Assembly: GCA_964512325.1 (NCBI GenBank)
Contig: CAZEGN010000003.1
Coordinates: forward strand, 35,210-99,209
Direction: 5' to 3'
DNA length: 64,000 bases
Source: JACQZO01 sp964512325
Lineage (GTDB): Bacteria > Patescibacteriota > Gracilibacteria > RBG-16-42-10
Shown here: positions 41,963 through 49,571 of the stretch, piece by piece
Layout of the letters: each line of letters opens with the position of its first letter
Numbering within the stretch: the first letter of the stretch is position 1
Position numbers and translations under genes: made by a program
Notes under the pieces: generated by a model
The model's input: the letters and a program-made list of their open reading frames with translations, nothing else
Told to the model about the DNA's origin: nothing
The model's database searches: none

Positions 41963-42888
41963 GAAGTGGGAGAGAGTGCTTGTGCGAGTTGTGCGACATT
42001 GCTTTGCATAATATCTTGATAAGCAGTAAGCGTATAATTTCCTGTTTCCATCGGATCAAAGCTAATTACTTTTAGCTGCCAGTCTGCGGCCAACGTTTGG
42101 ACGATTTGTGGGGAAAACTGCGGCTCTGTCGCGATTACTTTGATATTGTTAGCTACAATATAGTCATGCAATTGCTTCAGATAATAAGGAGTCGGTTCCT
42201 CACCGGGGTAAGCTTGGAGTGAGGCTGCGTTCTTGATGCCATAATCTCGAGCAAAGTATTGAGTAACACTATGAAATGATACAAATTGCTTATTATTGAT
42301 TGGAGCTAAAAGTGTTTTAATGTTGAGATCTAAATCTGTTATCTTTTGGCTGTAGTTGCTCAAAAGAGTGTTTAGTGTGTCCTTTTGTTCAGGGGCGAGA
42401 TTGGTAAGTTCGGTCGTAATATTGGGGAGCATCTTTAATACATTTTGTGGTGACACCCAAACATGAGGATCAAAGGGGGAGTCGGTGTGCCCCTCTTCGG
42501 ACTCAGTGACAAACCTGGCCTCACTTTGTGGTGCTAATAGATTTAGACCTGTGCTGGCATTGAACACTTTTGCTTTGCTGCCAGATGATTGAATTGCTTC
42601 ATCAATCCAGTCATCCAAGCCTAAACCATTTTTTATTACCAAATCAGCCTGATTGAGTAGAGCCAAATCACTCGGTTTAAACTGGTAATCATGTGGCTCT
42701 GCCTGATTGCTGATTAGCAGTTCAACATTAAATAACTCTCCTGCTAGGTTCTTGGTAAAAACATAGTAAGGAAAAAAAGTTGTAACCACAGTTTTCTTTT
42801 CCGTTGGCTTGTTTGGTTGTGCTGTACAGCCGGTAAGACTCGTGATAATCAACATCCAAACACATAAGAGAGCAAATGATTTCTCCAT
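41959..42888 (-). CDS. znuA: Zinc/manganese-binding lipoprotein
   Basis: 309-residue cluster A-I solute-binding protein. The N-terminal lipobox SLTGC marks a lipoprotein. The likely metal ligands are the His of NQAEPHDYQF, the His of DPHVWVSPQ, the His of VSFHSVTQYF, and an acidic residue in IATEPQFSPQ. The His-rich loop of classical ZnuA is reduced to a short SEEGHTDSPFDPH stretch, leaving Mn possible. It starts 6 bp after the exonuclease stop in a minus-strand operon. Confidence 0.88.
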   Translation of the reverse strand: MEKSFALLCVWMLIITSLTGCTAQPNKPTEKKTVVTTFFPYYVFTKNLAGELFNVELLISNQAEPHDYQFKPSDLALLNQADLVIKNGLGLDDWIDEAIQSSGSKAKVFNASTGLNLLAPQSEARFVTESEEGHTDSPFDPHVWVSPQNVLKMLPNITTELTNLAPEQKDTLNTLLSNYSQKITDLDLNIKTLLAPINNKQFVSFHSVTQYFARDYGIKNAASLQAYPGEEPTPYYLKQLHDYIVANNIKVIATEPQFSPQIVQTLAADWQLKVISFDPMETGNYTLTAYQDIMQSNVAQLAQALSPTS

Positions 42889-42894
42889 GAGAAG

Positions 42895-43470
42895 TTAAAA
42901 TAAGGTGAGTTCTGGCTCAAAATGAAAATTGACCTTTATTGTTTTTATTTCTTCACTGTTTTTTACTGGAAACTTTAGTTCACCATGCTCAAGAGCATAG
43001 AGATATAATTGGTTTGTTACTTCTACGTCTTTAAGACAATATTTCTCCAGGTCAGCAAAGTTTCCTTCGTGATACCATTTTACAGCCATGAGGCCATTGC
43101 CACTTTTGCCGATACCTAAAGTAGCTCCAGCTACATTCTCTAAGCTTACACGATGGCCCGTAATTTTGGCAATTTCATTGAGAATATCTAAAGAAGGTAG
43201 CTTTTTCATGTTTATTTCTGGCACATATGGCTGCAGTACATCAAAGTCAAACTCATCAGTGTTGAAGCCTACGATACGATCAACAGAAGTAAGCAAAGGG
43301 ATAATATCTTTAATGCTTTCTTCCCGTAAACAAAAATAGCGTTGATTGCGAGAGTCATATAGACCAGCGACGGCTATTCCTAATTGACCAAGGTTCTGTT
43401 TTCCACCAACTTCAAAAAGCAGTTTCTGAGTCTCTAAATCTAGTACAATATAACTGTGGTTCAAAGTCAT
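42895..43470 (-). CDS. RNase H-fold 3'-5' exonuclease-like protein
   Basis: 191 residues. The N-terminus YIVLDLETQKLLFEVGG has the DxE pair of DEDD exonucleases, VGFNTDEFDFDVL carries the second Asp motif, and YCLKDVEVTNQLYLYALEHG the third and fourth acidic positions with a D-x3-x3-Y-like pattern. It matches small YprB/RNase_H_2-type nucleases. Whether it acts on DNA or RNA is unknown. Upstream -10-like TATAAC is at 43525-43520. Together with the znuABC genes it forms one co-directional stretch. Confidence 0.72.
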   Translation of the reverse strand: MTLNHSYIVLDLETQKLLFEVGGKQNLGQLGIAVAGLYDSRNQRYFCLREESIKDIIPLLTSVDRIVGFNTDEFDFDVLQPYVPEINMKKLPSLDILNEIAKITGHRVSLENVAGATLGIGKSGNGLMAVKWYHEGNFADLEKYCLKDVEVTNQLYLYALEHGELKFPVKNSEEIKTIKVNFHFEPELTLF

Positions 43471-43550
43471 AAAGATGCTTATTGCTTTAAAAAATGATAA
43501 TTATTTGCTAAATAGCCTTGTTATACTAGCTGACTTTTATCGCTGGTCAA

Positions 43551-44978
43551 CTAAGCTGCGATCTTTTGCTGCAGCGTGGTTCGGCTTGATGATACTTGAG
43601 TTTCCCCAACATATACTTTCTGTTTGAGCCGCTCAGCAACCCATTGTAAAACGCTTGGATTTTCAATTTCTTCTTCAGGAAATAGTAAGAGCAGGCTGCG
43701 TATTATTGATAAATGTTGCTCAGAAAACTCAGCATGTAAACCTGCATAGCTCATTTTTTCTCTAATTAATTCTATACGCTCTTTGTCAGAAGGAAAAACT
43801 TTTTTGTCTTTGTTTCTCAATACTTGAGCAACAATATGACAGAGTGGAATGCTTTTCCCTTCCTTTGGTGCGCTTTGTTCGGGGTCCAGGTTAGTCTTTT
43901 TTTCTGAAACGGTGACAGTTTGGACTGTTCGTTGCTGAGCAATATATGTCTTTTTCTCATCTAAGGAGAGCGTGCGGAAATGAGCACACTCTTCAGCTGT
44001 CATTTCTTTCATGGCAATTAGCTTTTTCATTTCTTCTTCCTCTAGATCATTCTGTTTTTGACGAGTACTGATCATTCTCAGCTGTGCTTCCGATGTGAGT
44101 TGCTCAAAATCTTCAATGCTCATACCATGAGGAAATATGCTCCGTAATGCGGAATACAGCGTGCGGTTTCCTAGTTTTTTTTGTTGCTCTTTATCTTTTT
44201 CTATCTCTAGGTTTGGCGATTTTTTTAATTCGGCAATGCGTTCTGCTTTATGATAAAAAGTACACTTTCTAAAAGCGTCGAGGCATGCTTCTTTACGATG
44301 TTGCTCAGCTATTTTTTCATTAAGCAGTGTTACATATTCTTGCTCTATCTGTTGTGCATAGGCTAGATTTGCGGGCAACATCGCTAACAGGACTTGCAAG
44401 CGTTGCATCTTCGCTTTATGAGTACGTACTTTGCTTAAACTTTCGAGCACGTTGCTCCAGGCACTGACTCTATCTTCATAGCAAAAGTACTGGCTGTGAC
44501 TTTCATAAAAGCTGATAAACTTCAGTTTGTAACTTTCACGCTCCTCTAATTGTGCGGTTTTTTTGCTAGCAACTCGGCGCTCTTCACTGCGCACGAAATC
44601 AAACAGGGTGCTTTTTCGCTCAAAAGAACCATGCATGAAGTGCTCTTCCAGCGTTTTCTTTGTAGCTAAAGCAATATCCAGGCTATAAAGGCGCTCCAGA
44701 AAGTTTGTCTTTTGTTGTTGTGCCCAAGCTTTGGTTTTGCTCAGCATAAACACACTTCTGGTGCGACGTTGAAATAATTCTTCTGTGCTAATATTTGCAT
44801 CTTTGCCATCAAAGTAAGCTAAAGCTTCTTCCTTATCATGCTGGGTGAAAAGCTGATTAGGATCTGAAATGTCGCCTCGATATAAATGCTCATCATAAAA
44901 AGAAATGAGCATTTGTCTCATGCTATTACCCTGTATGGATTCGATTGTCTTCTGTTGGTCAAACTGTGCCAAAGTCAT
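43551..44978 (-). CDS. Uncharacterised helical protein, 475 aa
   Basis: No family recognised. Composition is rich in Glu, Lys, Arg and Gln; heptad-like stretches (for example LEEEEMKKLIAMKEM) suggest coiled coil. Four to five Cys are scattered with no metal pattern. No signal peptide or membrane segment. It ends 80 bp before the exonuclease gene starts, in the same direction, and follows cobO by 8 bp, so it may be the tail of the cobO transcript. Confidence 0.7.
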   Translation of the reverse strand: MTLAQFDQQKTIESIQGNSMRQMLISFYDEHLYRGDISDPNQLFTQHDKEEALAYFDGKDANISTEELFQRRTRSVFMLSKTKAWAQQQKTNFLERLYSLDIALATKKTLEEHFMHGSFERKSTLFDFVRSEERRVASKKTAQLEERESYKLKFISFYESHSQYFCYEDRVSAWSNVLESLSKVRTHKAKMQRLQVLLAMLPANLAYAQQIEQEYVTLLNEKIAEQHRKEACLDAFRKCTFYHKAERIAELKKSPNLEIEKDKEQQKKLGNRTLYSALRSIFPHGMSIEDFEQLTSEAQLRMISTRQKQNDLEEEEMKKLIAMKEMTAEECAHFRTLSLDEKKTYIAQQRTVQTVTVSEKKTNLDPEQSAPKEGKSIPLCHIVAQVLRNKDKKVFPSDKERIELIREKMSYAGLHAEFSEQHLSIIRSLLLLFPEEEIENPSVLQWVAERLKQKVYVGETQVSSSRTTLQQKIAA

Positions 44979-44986
44979 GCGCGCAA

Positions 44987-45502
44987 TTAAAATTCTATAC
45001 CTCTTCGGGCTGGTATACCTTTTTCGATGTAATGTTTAACTGGTTTCATTTCGGTAATCAAGTCTGCGAGCTCCATCATTTGCGTGGGAACGTTTCTACC
45101 AGTAAATACGACTTCCATGCTTTTGGGGATTTTTTTCATAAATTCACATACGGCATTTTCGCTTAGCATATTAAGTGCAACAGTAGAATTAATTTCATCT
45201 AATACCAACAAATCATATCCTTGCGGGATGAGTGACTCTGCCAATGCTAAACCTCTTTCTGCTTCAGCTATATCTTCGGGAGTAATTGAAAAACGAAATG
45301 ATCCATCGCTGTTTCTGCGATTAAGGCCAGTAGGAAAATAATCAATAGCTAACTGCTTGAGAATATTTCGTTCTCCATAATCGTCACCACCTTTGTCAAA
45401 ATAAATAATGGCGACTTTGAAACCTTGACCTAAAGCTCTAATAGCTAGACCAAGACCAGCGGTAGTTTTCCCTTTGCCTTTACCTGTATATATCTGAATC
45501 AT
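44987..45502 (-). CDS. cobO: Cob(I)alamin adenosyltransferase
   Basis: 171-residue CobA/BtuR-type enzyme that adds the adenosyl group to cob(I)alamin. P-loop YTGKGKGKTTAGLGLAIRA at the N-terminus, YDLLVLDEINSTVALNML and FTGRNVPTQMMELADLITEM are diagnostic. Slightly short at the N-terminus, as in many BtuR. No other B12 synthesis genes are in view, so it probably salvages corrinoid for an adenosylcobalamin enzyme such as class II ribonucleotide reductase (inference). It begins 4 bp after the polX stop. Confidence 0.92.
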   Translation of the reverse strand: MIQIYTGKGKGKTTAGLGLAIRALGQGFKVAIIYFDKGGDDYGERNILKQLAIDYFPTGLNRRNSDGSFRFSITPEDIAEAERGLALAESLIPQGYDLLVLDEINSTVALNMLSENAVCEFMKKIPKSMEVVFTGRNVPTQMMELADLITEMKPVKHYIEKGIPARRGIEF

Positions 45503-45506
45503 GAAA

Positions 45507-46820
45507 TTAAATAAAACTTGCTTGTGTTCTTTCTATACGTGCACGACGCATGAGCCCAATAGTAATCTCTTTTTGCCATGTGGTTGATAGCTGGGACATT
45601 GCAACTGTTACCTTTTTACACTCACGCTGCACAATTTGCCAAGTGGCAGCGGTGGGGATTTTTTCTTTTAGTTGAAATAGAGGGATTTGACCAGCTTTCT
45701 GAATTTCATGAAGGTGGTTAAGTAATACCGGGTAATTTTCCCACTCCAGCTCAGGGACACTCTGCGTCATTTCAGTAAACTGCTGTGCGCTGTTTGTTAT
45801 TTGTTCAATCGTTACAAACTCAGGAAAGTCTTGCTCTAAGGCTTCTTCAATTTCACCTTGGTTGCGGCGGATTTCAGGTGGTACATAATGAAGTCCGATT
45901 GCGGCATATACGTCTGCTTCAGTTTTGCTGGCGATATTTTCTTCTGCTTGGTTGAATACGCCATATTCATTCAGCTTGAGGCCTTTTTCTTTTGCCAGGC
46001 TACGCAAATGGACATTGTGATCTTTCGAGCCGGTGAAGTATTGAAGTGCCGCCCCAAAACTATTTGGTTCTACGACACGCAAATCAATTTGCAAATTGTT
46101 ATCTACAATAATTGAAGCTTTTGTGTCCCCCTGAGCCTGAATCACTCTGGTTTCGTTAAAGTTTACAAAGTGCTTAATGAGCGCTTCGGCGTCAGTTGAT
46201 ATGGCTAACAAATCTACATCACCAATAGTGTCTTCAAAACGGCGTAATGATCCTGCAAAGGTGATTTTTATACAAGCTTTGCAGGTGTGCATATAATCCA
46301 AGAGTTTGTTGACGAGAGGATATACAGTGAGCAGTGGTAGTCTTTTGCTTTCTTTTTTTAGACGAGTCAATGCTTCACGAATATTCTGTACACTTTTTTC
46401 CCCAAAGCCAGCATGATTTGAAAGTTGATCAGAGTTAACTACTTTCTCTAAGTCTTGCATTGTGCGGACTCCATATTCATTGAAAAGCACTTTTGCTGTT
46501 TTGGGGCCAATGTGGGGAATACTAAAAAGCTGAAAAAAGCTTTCAGGATAAGTTTGCAGAATCTCGTCATACATGGGGATGTGTCCGGTAGCAATATAAG
46601 CCAAGATCTTTTCTTGCATCGCTTCACCAATGCCATGAATTTTGGGCAATTTGCCATCTTGCACCAGGATACTTATATCTTCGTTAAGATTTTGAAGCAC
46701 CCGGGCACCATTTTGATAGGCAATAATGCGGAACTTGTGCTTTTTCTCATCTTCAATCGCTAGTGCGCGTGCGAGGTTGAGAAAAATATCGGCTAGGCGC
46801 AGATTAAGTGATACTGTCAT
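45507..46820 (-). CDS. polX: Family X DNA polymerase without the PHP domain
   Basis: 437 residues. N-terminal 8-kDa domain with HhH motifs LPKIHGIGEAMQEKIL (about 58-73) and IPHIGPKTAKVL (101-112). The polymerase site AGSLRRFEDTIGDVDLL has Asp201 and Asp203, with the third Asp246 in QIDLRVV, so the polymerase looks intact. Bacterial PolX normally continues into a ~230-residue PHP nuclease domain (about 570 aa in total). Here that domain is missing and a ~95-residue helical tail follows FPEFVTIEQ. It likely fills gaps in base-excision repair. ATG context is poor in Shine-Dalgarno sequence. Confidence 0.88.
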   Translation of the reverse strand: MTVSLNLRLADIFLNLARALAIEDEKKHKFRIIAYQNGARVLQNLNEDISILVQDGKLPKIHGIGEAMQEKILAYIATGHIPMYDEILQTYPESFFQLFSIPHIGPKTAKVLFNEYGVRTMQDLEKVVNSDQLSNHAGFGEKSVQNIREALTRLKKESKRLPLLTVYPLVNKLLDYMHTCKACIKITFAGSLRRFEDTIGDVDLLAISTDAEALIKHFVNFNETRVIQAQGDTKASIIVDNNLQIDLRVVEPNSFGAALQYFTGSKDHNVHLRSLAKEKGLKLNEYGVFNQAEENIASKTEADVYAAIGLHYVPPEIRRNQGEIEEALEQDFPEFVTIEQITNSAQQFTEMTQSVPELEWENYPVLLNHLHEIQKAGQIPLFQLKEKIPTAATWQIVQRECKKVTVAMSQLSTTWQKEITIGLMRRARIERTQASFI

Positions 46821-46825
46821 AGCAA

Positions 46826-47119
46826 TTAGAAAAATGATTTCAATTGGTTGCCTAAACTAAATCCACTGATTTGGTTTTGTATTTGAGCAAACTTGGTTTG
46901 GAATAAGTCAATTTGGGTATGCACATATTGATACATTCCCCACAACATGAGACCAATAATAATTACTGGTAAGGCTTGCCAAATAGAATTTACCCAAAAA
47001 TGTCGTGCTTCTTGTCTGCGCTTGTGTTGTTGTTCCTGTAATAATGCGCTAAGCAGCTCATTGGTTCTCTTCTGCTCTGCTAATAAGTCTTCATTCAATG
47101 TTTCCATAGCTAAGGTCAT
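46826..47119 (-). CDS. Small single-pass membrane protein with coiled coil
   Basis: About 97 residues. Helical, charged N-terminus with heptads (LAEQKRTNELLSALLQEQQHKRRQEAR), then one membrane helix (ALPVIIIGLMLWGMYQYV) and a short amphipathic tail. Proteins of this plan are frequent in CPR genomes with unknown role. Start at ATG 47119 is favoured; 47179 and 47107 are other in-frame options. It precedes polX by 5 bp. Confidence 0.65.
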   Translation of the reverse strand: MTLAMETLNEDLLAEQKRTNELLSALLQEQQHKRRQEARHFWVNSIWQALPVIIIGLMLWGMYQYVHTQIDLFQTKFAQIQNQISGFSLGNQLKSFF

Positions 47120-47233
47120 TGCTGTCACTATATTAGAGTGCAAACTGAAAAGTGCAAAGAGCAGGTGCGGAGAACTCATAGGCCAAGCGTATTCTTTGTC
47201 TTTTCTCTATATACCACTCCTTATATCTGCGCA

Positions 47234-47242
47234 TGCTATAAT
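47234..47242 (+). promoter_or_regulatory. Extended -10 promoter of the SET gene
   Basis: TGC followed by a perfect TATAAT (47237-47242), 22 bp before the ATG at 47265. No -35 match. Confidence 0.5.
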
Positions 47243-47264
47243 ATTTCTAACTAAGTTTTTTTGT

Positions 47265-47586
47265 ATGAGCGATGTTCGCGTTGGTAAGGGGGATTTGGCT
47301 GGTAAAGGCGTATATGCCAAGCGTAACTTTAGCAAAGGTGAGGTTGTGATCAAATATCATCTTTTGCCATTAACTAGGGAAGAGTTTTCCTTTGCCACAT
47401 GAAGAACAAATGTTTACACATACTGTGCATGGCCAAATTTACTTATATTCCGACCCTGAAAGATATGTAAATCATGCAGACAGTCTCAATACTTATCAAG
47501 ATCATATATTACAAGCAGATATTGCTGCGCGAGATATCCTTAAAGGAGAAATGATTACTACTGATGCAACCAAGGACGATGTATGA
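47265..47586 (+). pseudogene. SET-domain protein interrupted by a one-base frameshift
   Basis: Two frames complete one protein. 47265-47402 encodes GDLAGKGVYAKRNFSKGEVVIKY, the N-terminal SET motif, and then hits TGA. The next frame, open from 47392, continues with PHEEQMFTH, RYVNHADSLNTY (the SET NHxxxxN motif) and AARDILKGEMITTDA (the final SET strand). Deleting one T in tcctttgcc near 47388-47393 would restore a single ~106-residue protein. Small SET methyltransferases of this length occur in many bacteria. It may be a pseudogene, a sequencing or assembly error, or a programmed shift. The promoter in front looks intact. Confidence 0.72.
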
Positions 47587-47784
47587 TGGGGCGAGTTCAG
47601 AAAGAACTGGTGAAGACTGCTGGGCTACGATCAAAAAGCTGAGGTTATAACTGAATAGTAAATTGTCCTTTCAGTCGGGCTCTAAACCCATAATTGATCG
47701 CAGATTGCTTCAATACTTGCCTCACAAGAGTGGCATAGAACTCTGGAGCAACTATCCTTATCCTCATCCTAATCCTTCGAGCAC
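47587..47784. other. Gap after the SET gene, no gene supported
   Basis: A 21-bp inverted repeat with two mismatches has its left arm at about 47758-47778 (cttatcctcatcctaatcctt) and its right arm at about 47818-47838, flanking the tRNA-Leu terminator hairpin. A 67-codon minus-strand frame (47645-47848) crosses it but resembles no family. Confidence 0.4.
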
Positions 47785-47815
47785 CAAAAAACAGCCTTTC
47801 CTGGGGAAGAAGGCC
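47785..47815 (-). terminator. Intrinsic terminator of tRNA-Leu
   Basis: Minus strand: GCCTT, an 11-nt loop, AAGGC (within 47814-47794), then TG and six T. It follows the tRNA-Leu 3' end by about 42 nt. Confidence 0.7.
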
Positions 47816-47856
47816 TAAAGGATAAGGATCAGGATAAGACGAGCACAAGTGCTCGT

Positions 47857-47942
47857 TGGTGCCGAAGAGAGGACTTGAACCTCCACCTCCTTGCGAAGAC
47901 TACGACCTGAACGTAGCGCGTCTGCCATTCCGCCACTTCGGC
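47857..47942 (-). tRNA. tRNA-Leu (CAG)
   Basis: 86 nt including an encoded CCA. Acceptor stem GCCGAAG/CTTCGGC with discriminator A; anticodon stem CTACG/CGTAG with loop TTCAGGT, anticodon CAG; a long class II variable arm; T-loop GTTCAAGTCC. Reads CUG. Confidence 0.96.
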
Positions 47943-47976
47943 AAATAAAGCCCTCTATTTGTACTACAGAGCCTTA

Positions 47977-48055
47977 CAATTCGCAATTCGAAGTGGGTAA
48001 TAGGCAATTACTCTTCGCCTTTCAATTGCGACCTGCTCATTGCTAATTACGCATT
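47977..48055. repeat. AT-rich word repeat cluster
   Basis: Words such as caattcgcaattcgaag, ggcaattactcttcgcc and caattgcgacctgctcattg; shares the module aattgcgacctgct with 50504-50517. It separates the tRNA-Leu from the candidate small RNA. Confidence 0.65.
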
Positions 48056-48115
48056 AAAAAAGGTGTAGAGCTCCCTGCATATCCCCCAATATGAAGAGTT
48101 AGAAACTACACCTCA
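48056..48115 (-). ncRNA. Candidate ~60-nt structured RNA with terminator
   Basis: Minus strand: an 8-bp outer stem, AGGTGTAG (48113-48106) with CTACACCT (48068-48061), encloses a hairpin CATAT-TGGGGG-ATATG (48093-48078). The outer stem is followed directly by TTTTT (48060-48056), like an intrinsic terminator. A near-consensus sigma-70 promoter lies in front with a predicted start near 48115. No open frame fits. I do not recognise a known riboswitch, SRP or 6S pattern. It could be an independent sRNA or an attenuated leader for the tRNA-Leu 114 nt further on. Confidence 0.6.
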
Positions 48116-48121
48116 CATATA

Positions 48122-48149
48122 ATTATAAAATAAATGGTATATTTGTCAA
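48122..48149 (-). promoter_or_regulatory. Near-consensus promoter of the small RNA
   Basis: Minus strand: TTGACA (48149-48144), 16-bp spacer, TATAAT (48127-48122). Both hexamers are perfect, the best promoter seen in the window. Confidence 0.75.
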
Positions 48150-48174
48150 TGTTCGGGTGTGGAATGGAAAGTGT

Positions 48175-48183
48175 TGCTATAGT
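48175..48183 (+). promoter_or_regulatory. Extended -10 promoter of the photolyase gene
   Basis: TGC plus TATAGT (48178-48183), same pattern as 38823 and 39576. ATG follows 26 bp later at 48210; no -35 consensus. Confidence 0.45.
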
Positions 48184-48209
48184 ATACGCACAGTAAATTT
48201 TGTTTGTAT

Positions 48210-49571
48210 ATGCTTCATAGTCGCATTCGACAACTCAATGAAAGGATAGTCACTGAGACTGGTCCAATTGTGTACTGGATGAGCAGAGATCAGCGCGTGG
48301 AGGATAATTGGGCTTTGATCTATGCGCAGGCATTGGCTGTTCAGTATAAAAGGCCATTGGTGGTTATATTTGGCCTAGTGCCTACTTTTCTAGATGCAAC
48401 TTGGCGTCAATATGGATTCATGTTGAGAGGCCTTGAAGAAGTAGAAAAAAAACTATTAAAGCTGCAAATTCCTTTTTGTTTGCTCTTAGGAAATCCGGCC
48501 CTTACCATTTCAGACTTTGTAAAAAAGTACAATGTCTCTGCTTTAGTGACGGACTTCTCTCCGTTGTTGATAAATAGAGAATGGAAGAAGCAGTTGCTTG
48601 AGCTGCTTATTATTCCATTTTATGAAGTTGATGCGCATAATATTGTTCCATGTTGGGTCGCTTCAGCAAAACAAGAGTTTAGTGCTAGAACTTTACGACC
48701 AAAGCTGAATAAATTGCTGCCCGCCTATTTAGATGACTTTCCTGAGGTACATAAGCAGATATATAAAGTGGAACAGAAATTGCCAGTTTGTGATTGGCAA
48801 AAAGCAAGAAAGACACTTCAAATCGACTTTTCTGTGCCAGAAGTGGGGTGGTGTACTAGCGGTAGCAATGCTGCGCGCCGAGTACTGCAGACTTTTGTCC
48901 AAGAGGGATTAAGTAAATATAGTGTTGCTCGCAATAATCCTAATCAGTCGGGTCAATCACAGCTATCACCCTATCTTCACTTTGGACAAATCTCAGCGCA
49001 GCGCATAGTACTTGAAGTTGAAAATTGTGTATCGCTTTCACTTGCTGAAAAAGCAGCATTTTTAGAAGAGCTCATTGTCCGTCGTGAATTAGCCGATAAC
49101 TTTTGTTTTTATAACGAGGCGTATGCTCACTACAATGGTTTTCCTGCCTGGGCCAGAAAAACATTAGAAGAACATGTTAATGATAAAAGAGATTTTGTTT
49201 ATACACGTGAGCAGTTTGAGTTGGGCAAGACGCATGATGCTCTGTGGAATAGCGCTCAGTGTGAAATGGTTAGTACTGGCAAAATGCACGGCTTTATGCG
49301 TATGTATTGGGCAAAAAAGATTTTGGAGTGGACACCCTCTGCCCAGGATGCTTTGGCGATTGCTATTTATCTTAATGATAAGTATGAGCTGGATGGTCGT
49401 GATCCCAATGGTTATGCGGGTATTGCTTGGTCGATTGGGGGGGTACATGATCGTCCCTGGTTTCAACGGCCGATTTTGGGAACTGTTCGCTATATGAATG
49501 CGGCCGGTTGTGCCAGAAAGTTTGATGTGAATACGTACATCACTAAATTTCAGTGCACTACAAAGCAATGA
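48210..49571 (+). CDS. phr: Class II CPD photolyase
   Basis: 453 residues. Class II hallmarks: VYWMSRDQRVEDNWAL at the N-terminus, SPYLHFGQISAQRI, LEELIVRRELADNFCFY, DALWNSAQCEMVSTGKMHGFMRMYWAKKILEW and DGRDPNGYAGIAWSIGGVHDRPW, the FAD and CPD site. It repairs cyclobutane pyrimidine dimers using light, so the lineage probably meets light, at least at times. A TTG at 48204 is in frame; ATG 48210 is preferred. Its 3' end overlaps the convergent TrmB gene by 14 bp. Confidence 0.95.
   Translation: MLHSRIRQLNERIVTETGPIVYWMSRDQRVEDNWALIYAQALAVQYKRPLVVIFGLVPTFLDATWRQYGFMLRGLEEVEKKLLKLQIPFCLLLGNPALTISDFVKKYNVSALVTDFSPLLINREWKKQLLELLIIPFYEVDAHNIVPCWVASAKQEFSARTLRPKLNKLLPAYLDDFPEVHKQIYKVEQKLPVCDWQKARKTLQIDFSVPEVGWCTSGSNAARRVLQTFVQEGLSKYSVARNNPNQSGQSQLSPYLHFGQISAQRIVLEVENCVSLSLAEKAAFLEELIVRRELADNFCFYNEAYAHYNGFPAWARKTLEEHVNDKRDFVYTREQFELGKTHDALWNSAQCEMVSTGKMHGFMRMYWAKKILEWTPSAQDALAIAIYLNDKYELDGRDPNGYAGIAWSIGGVHDRPWFQRPILGTVRYMNAAGCARKFDVNTYITKFQCTTKQ

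Noticed and set aside
47645..47848. 67-residue minus-strand frame
   Set aside because: It is created by the low-complexity inverted repeat and runs through the tRNA-Leu terminator; no family resemblance.
48056..48115. SRP or 6S RNA identity for the small RNA
   Set aside because: It lacks the SRP GGAA apical loop and the paired AGCAG motif, and is far too short for 6S RNA.
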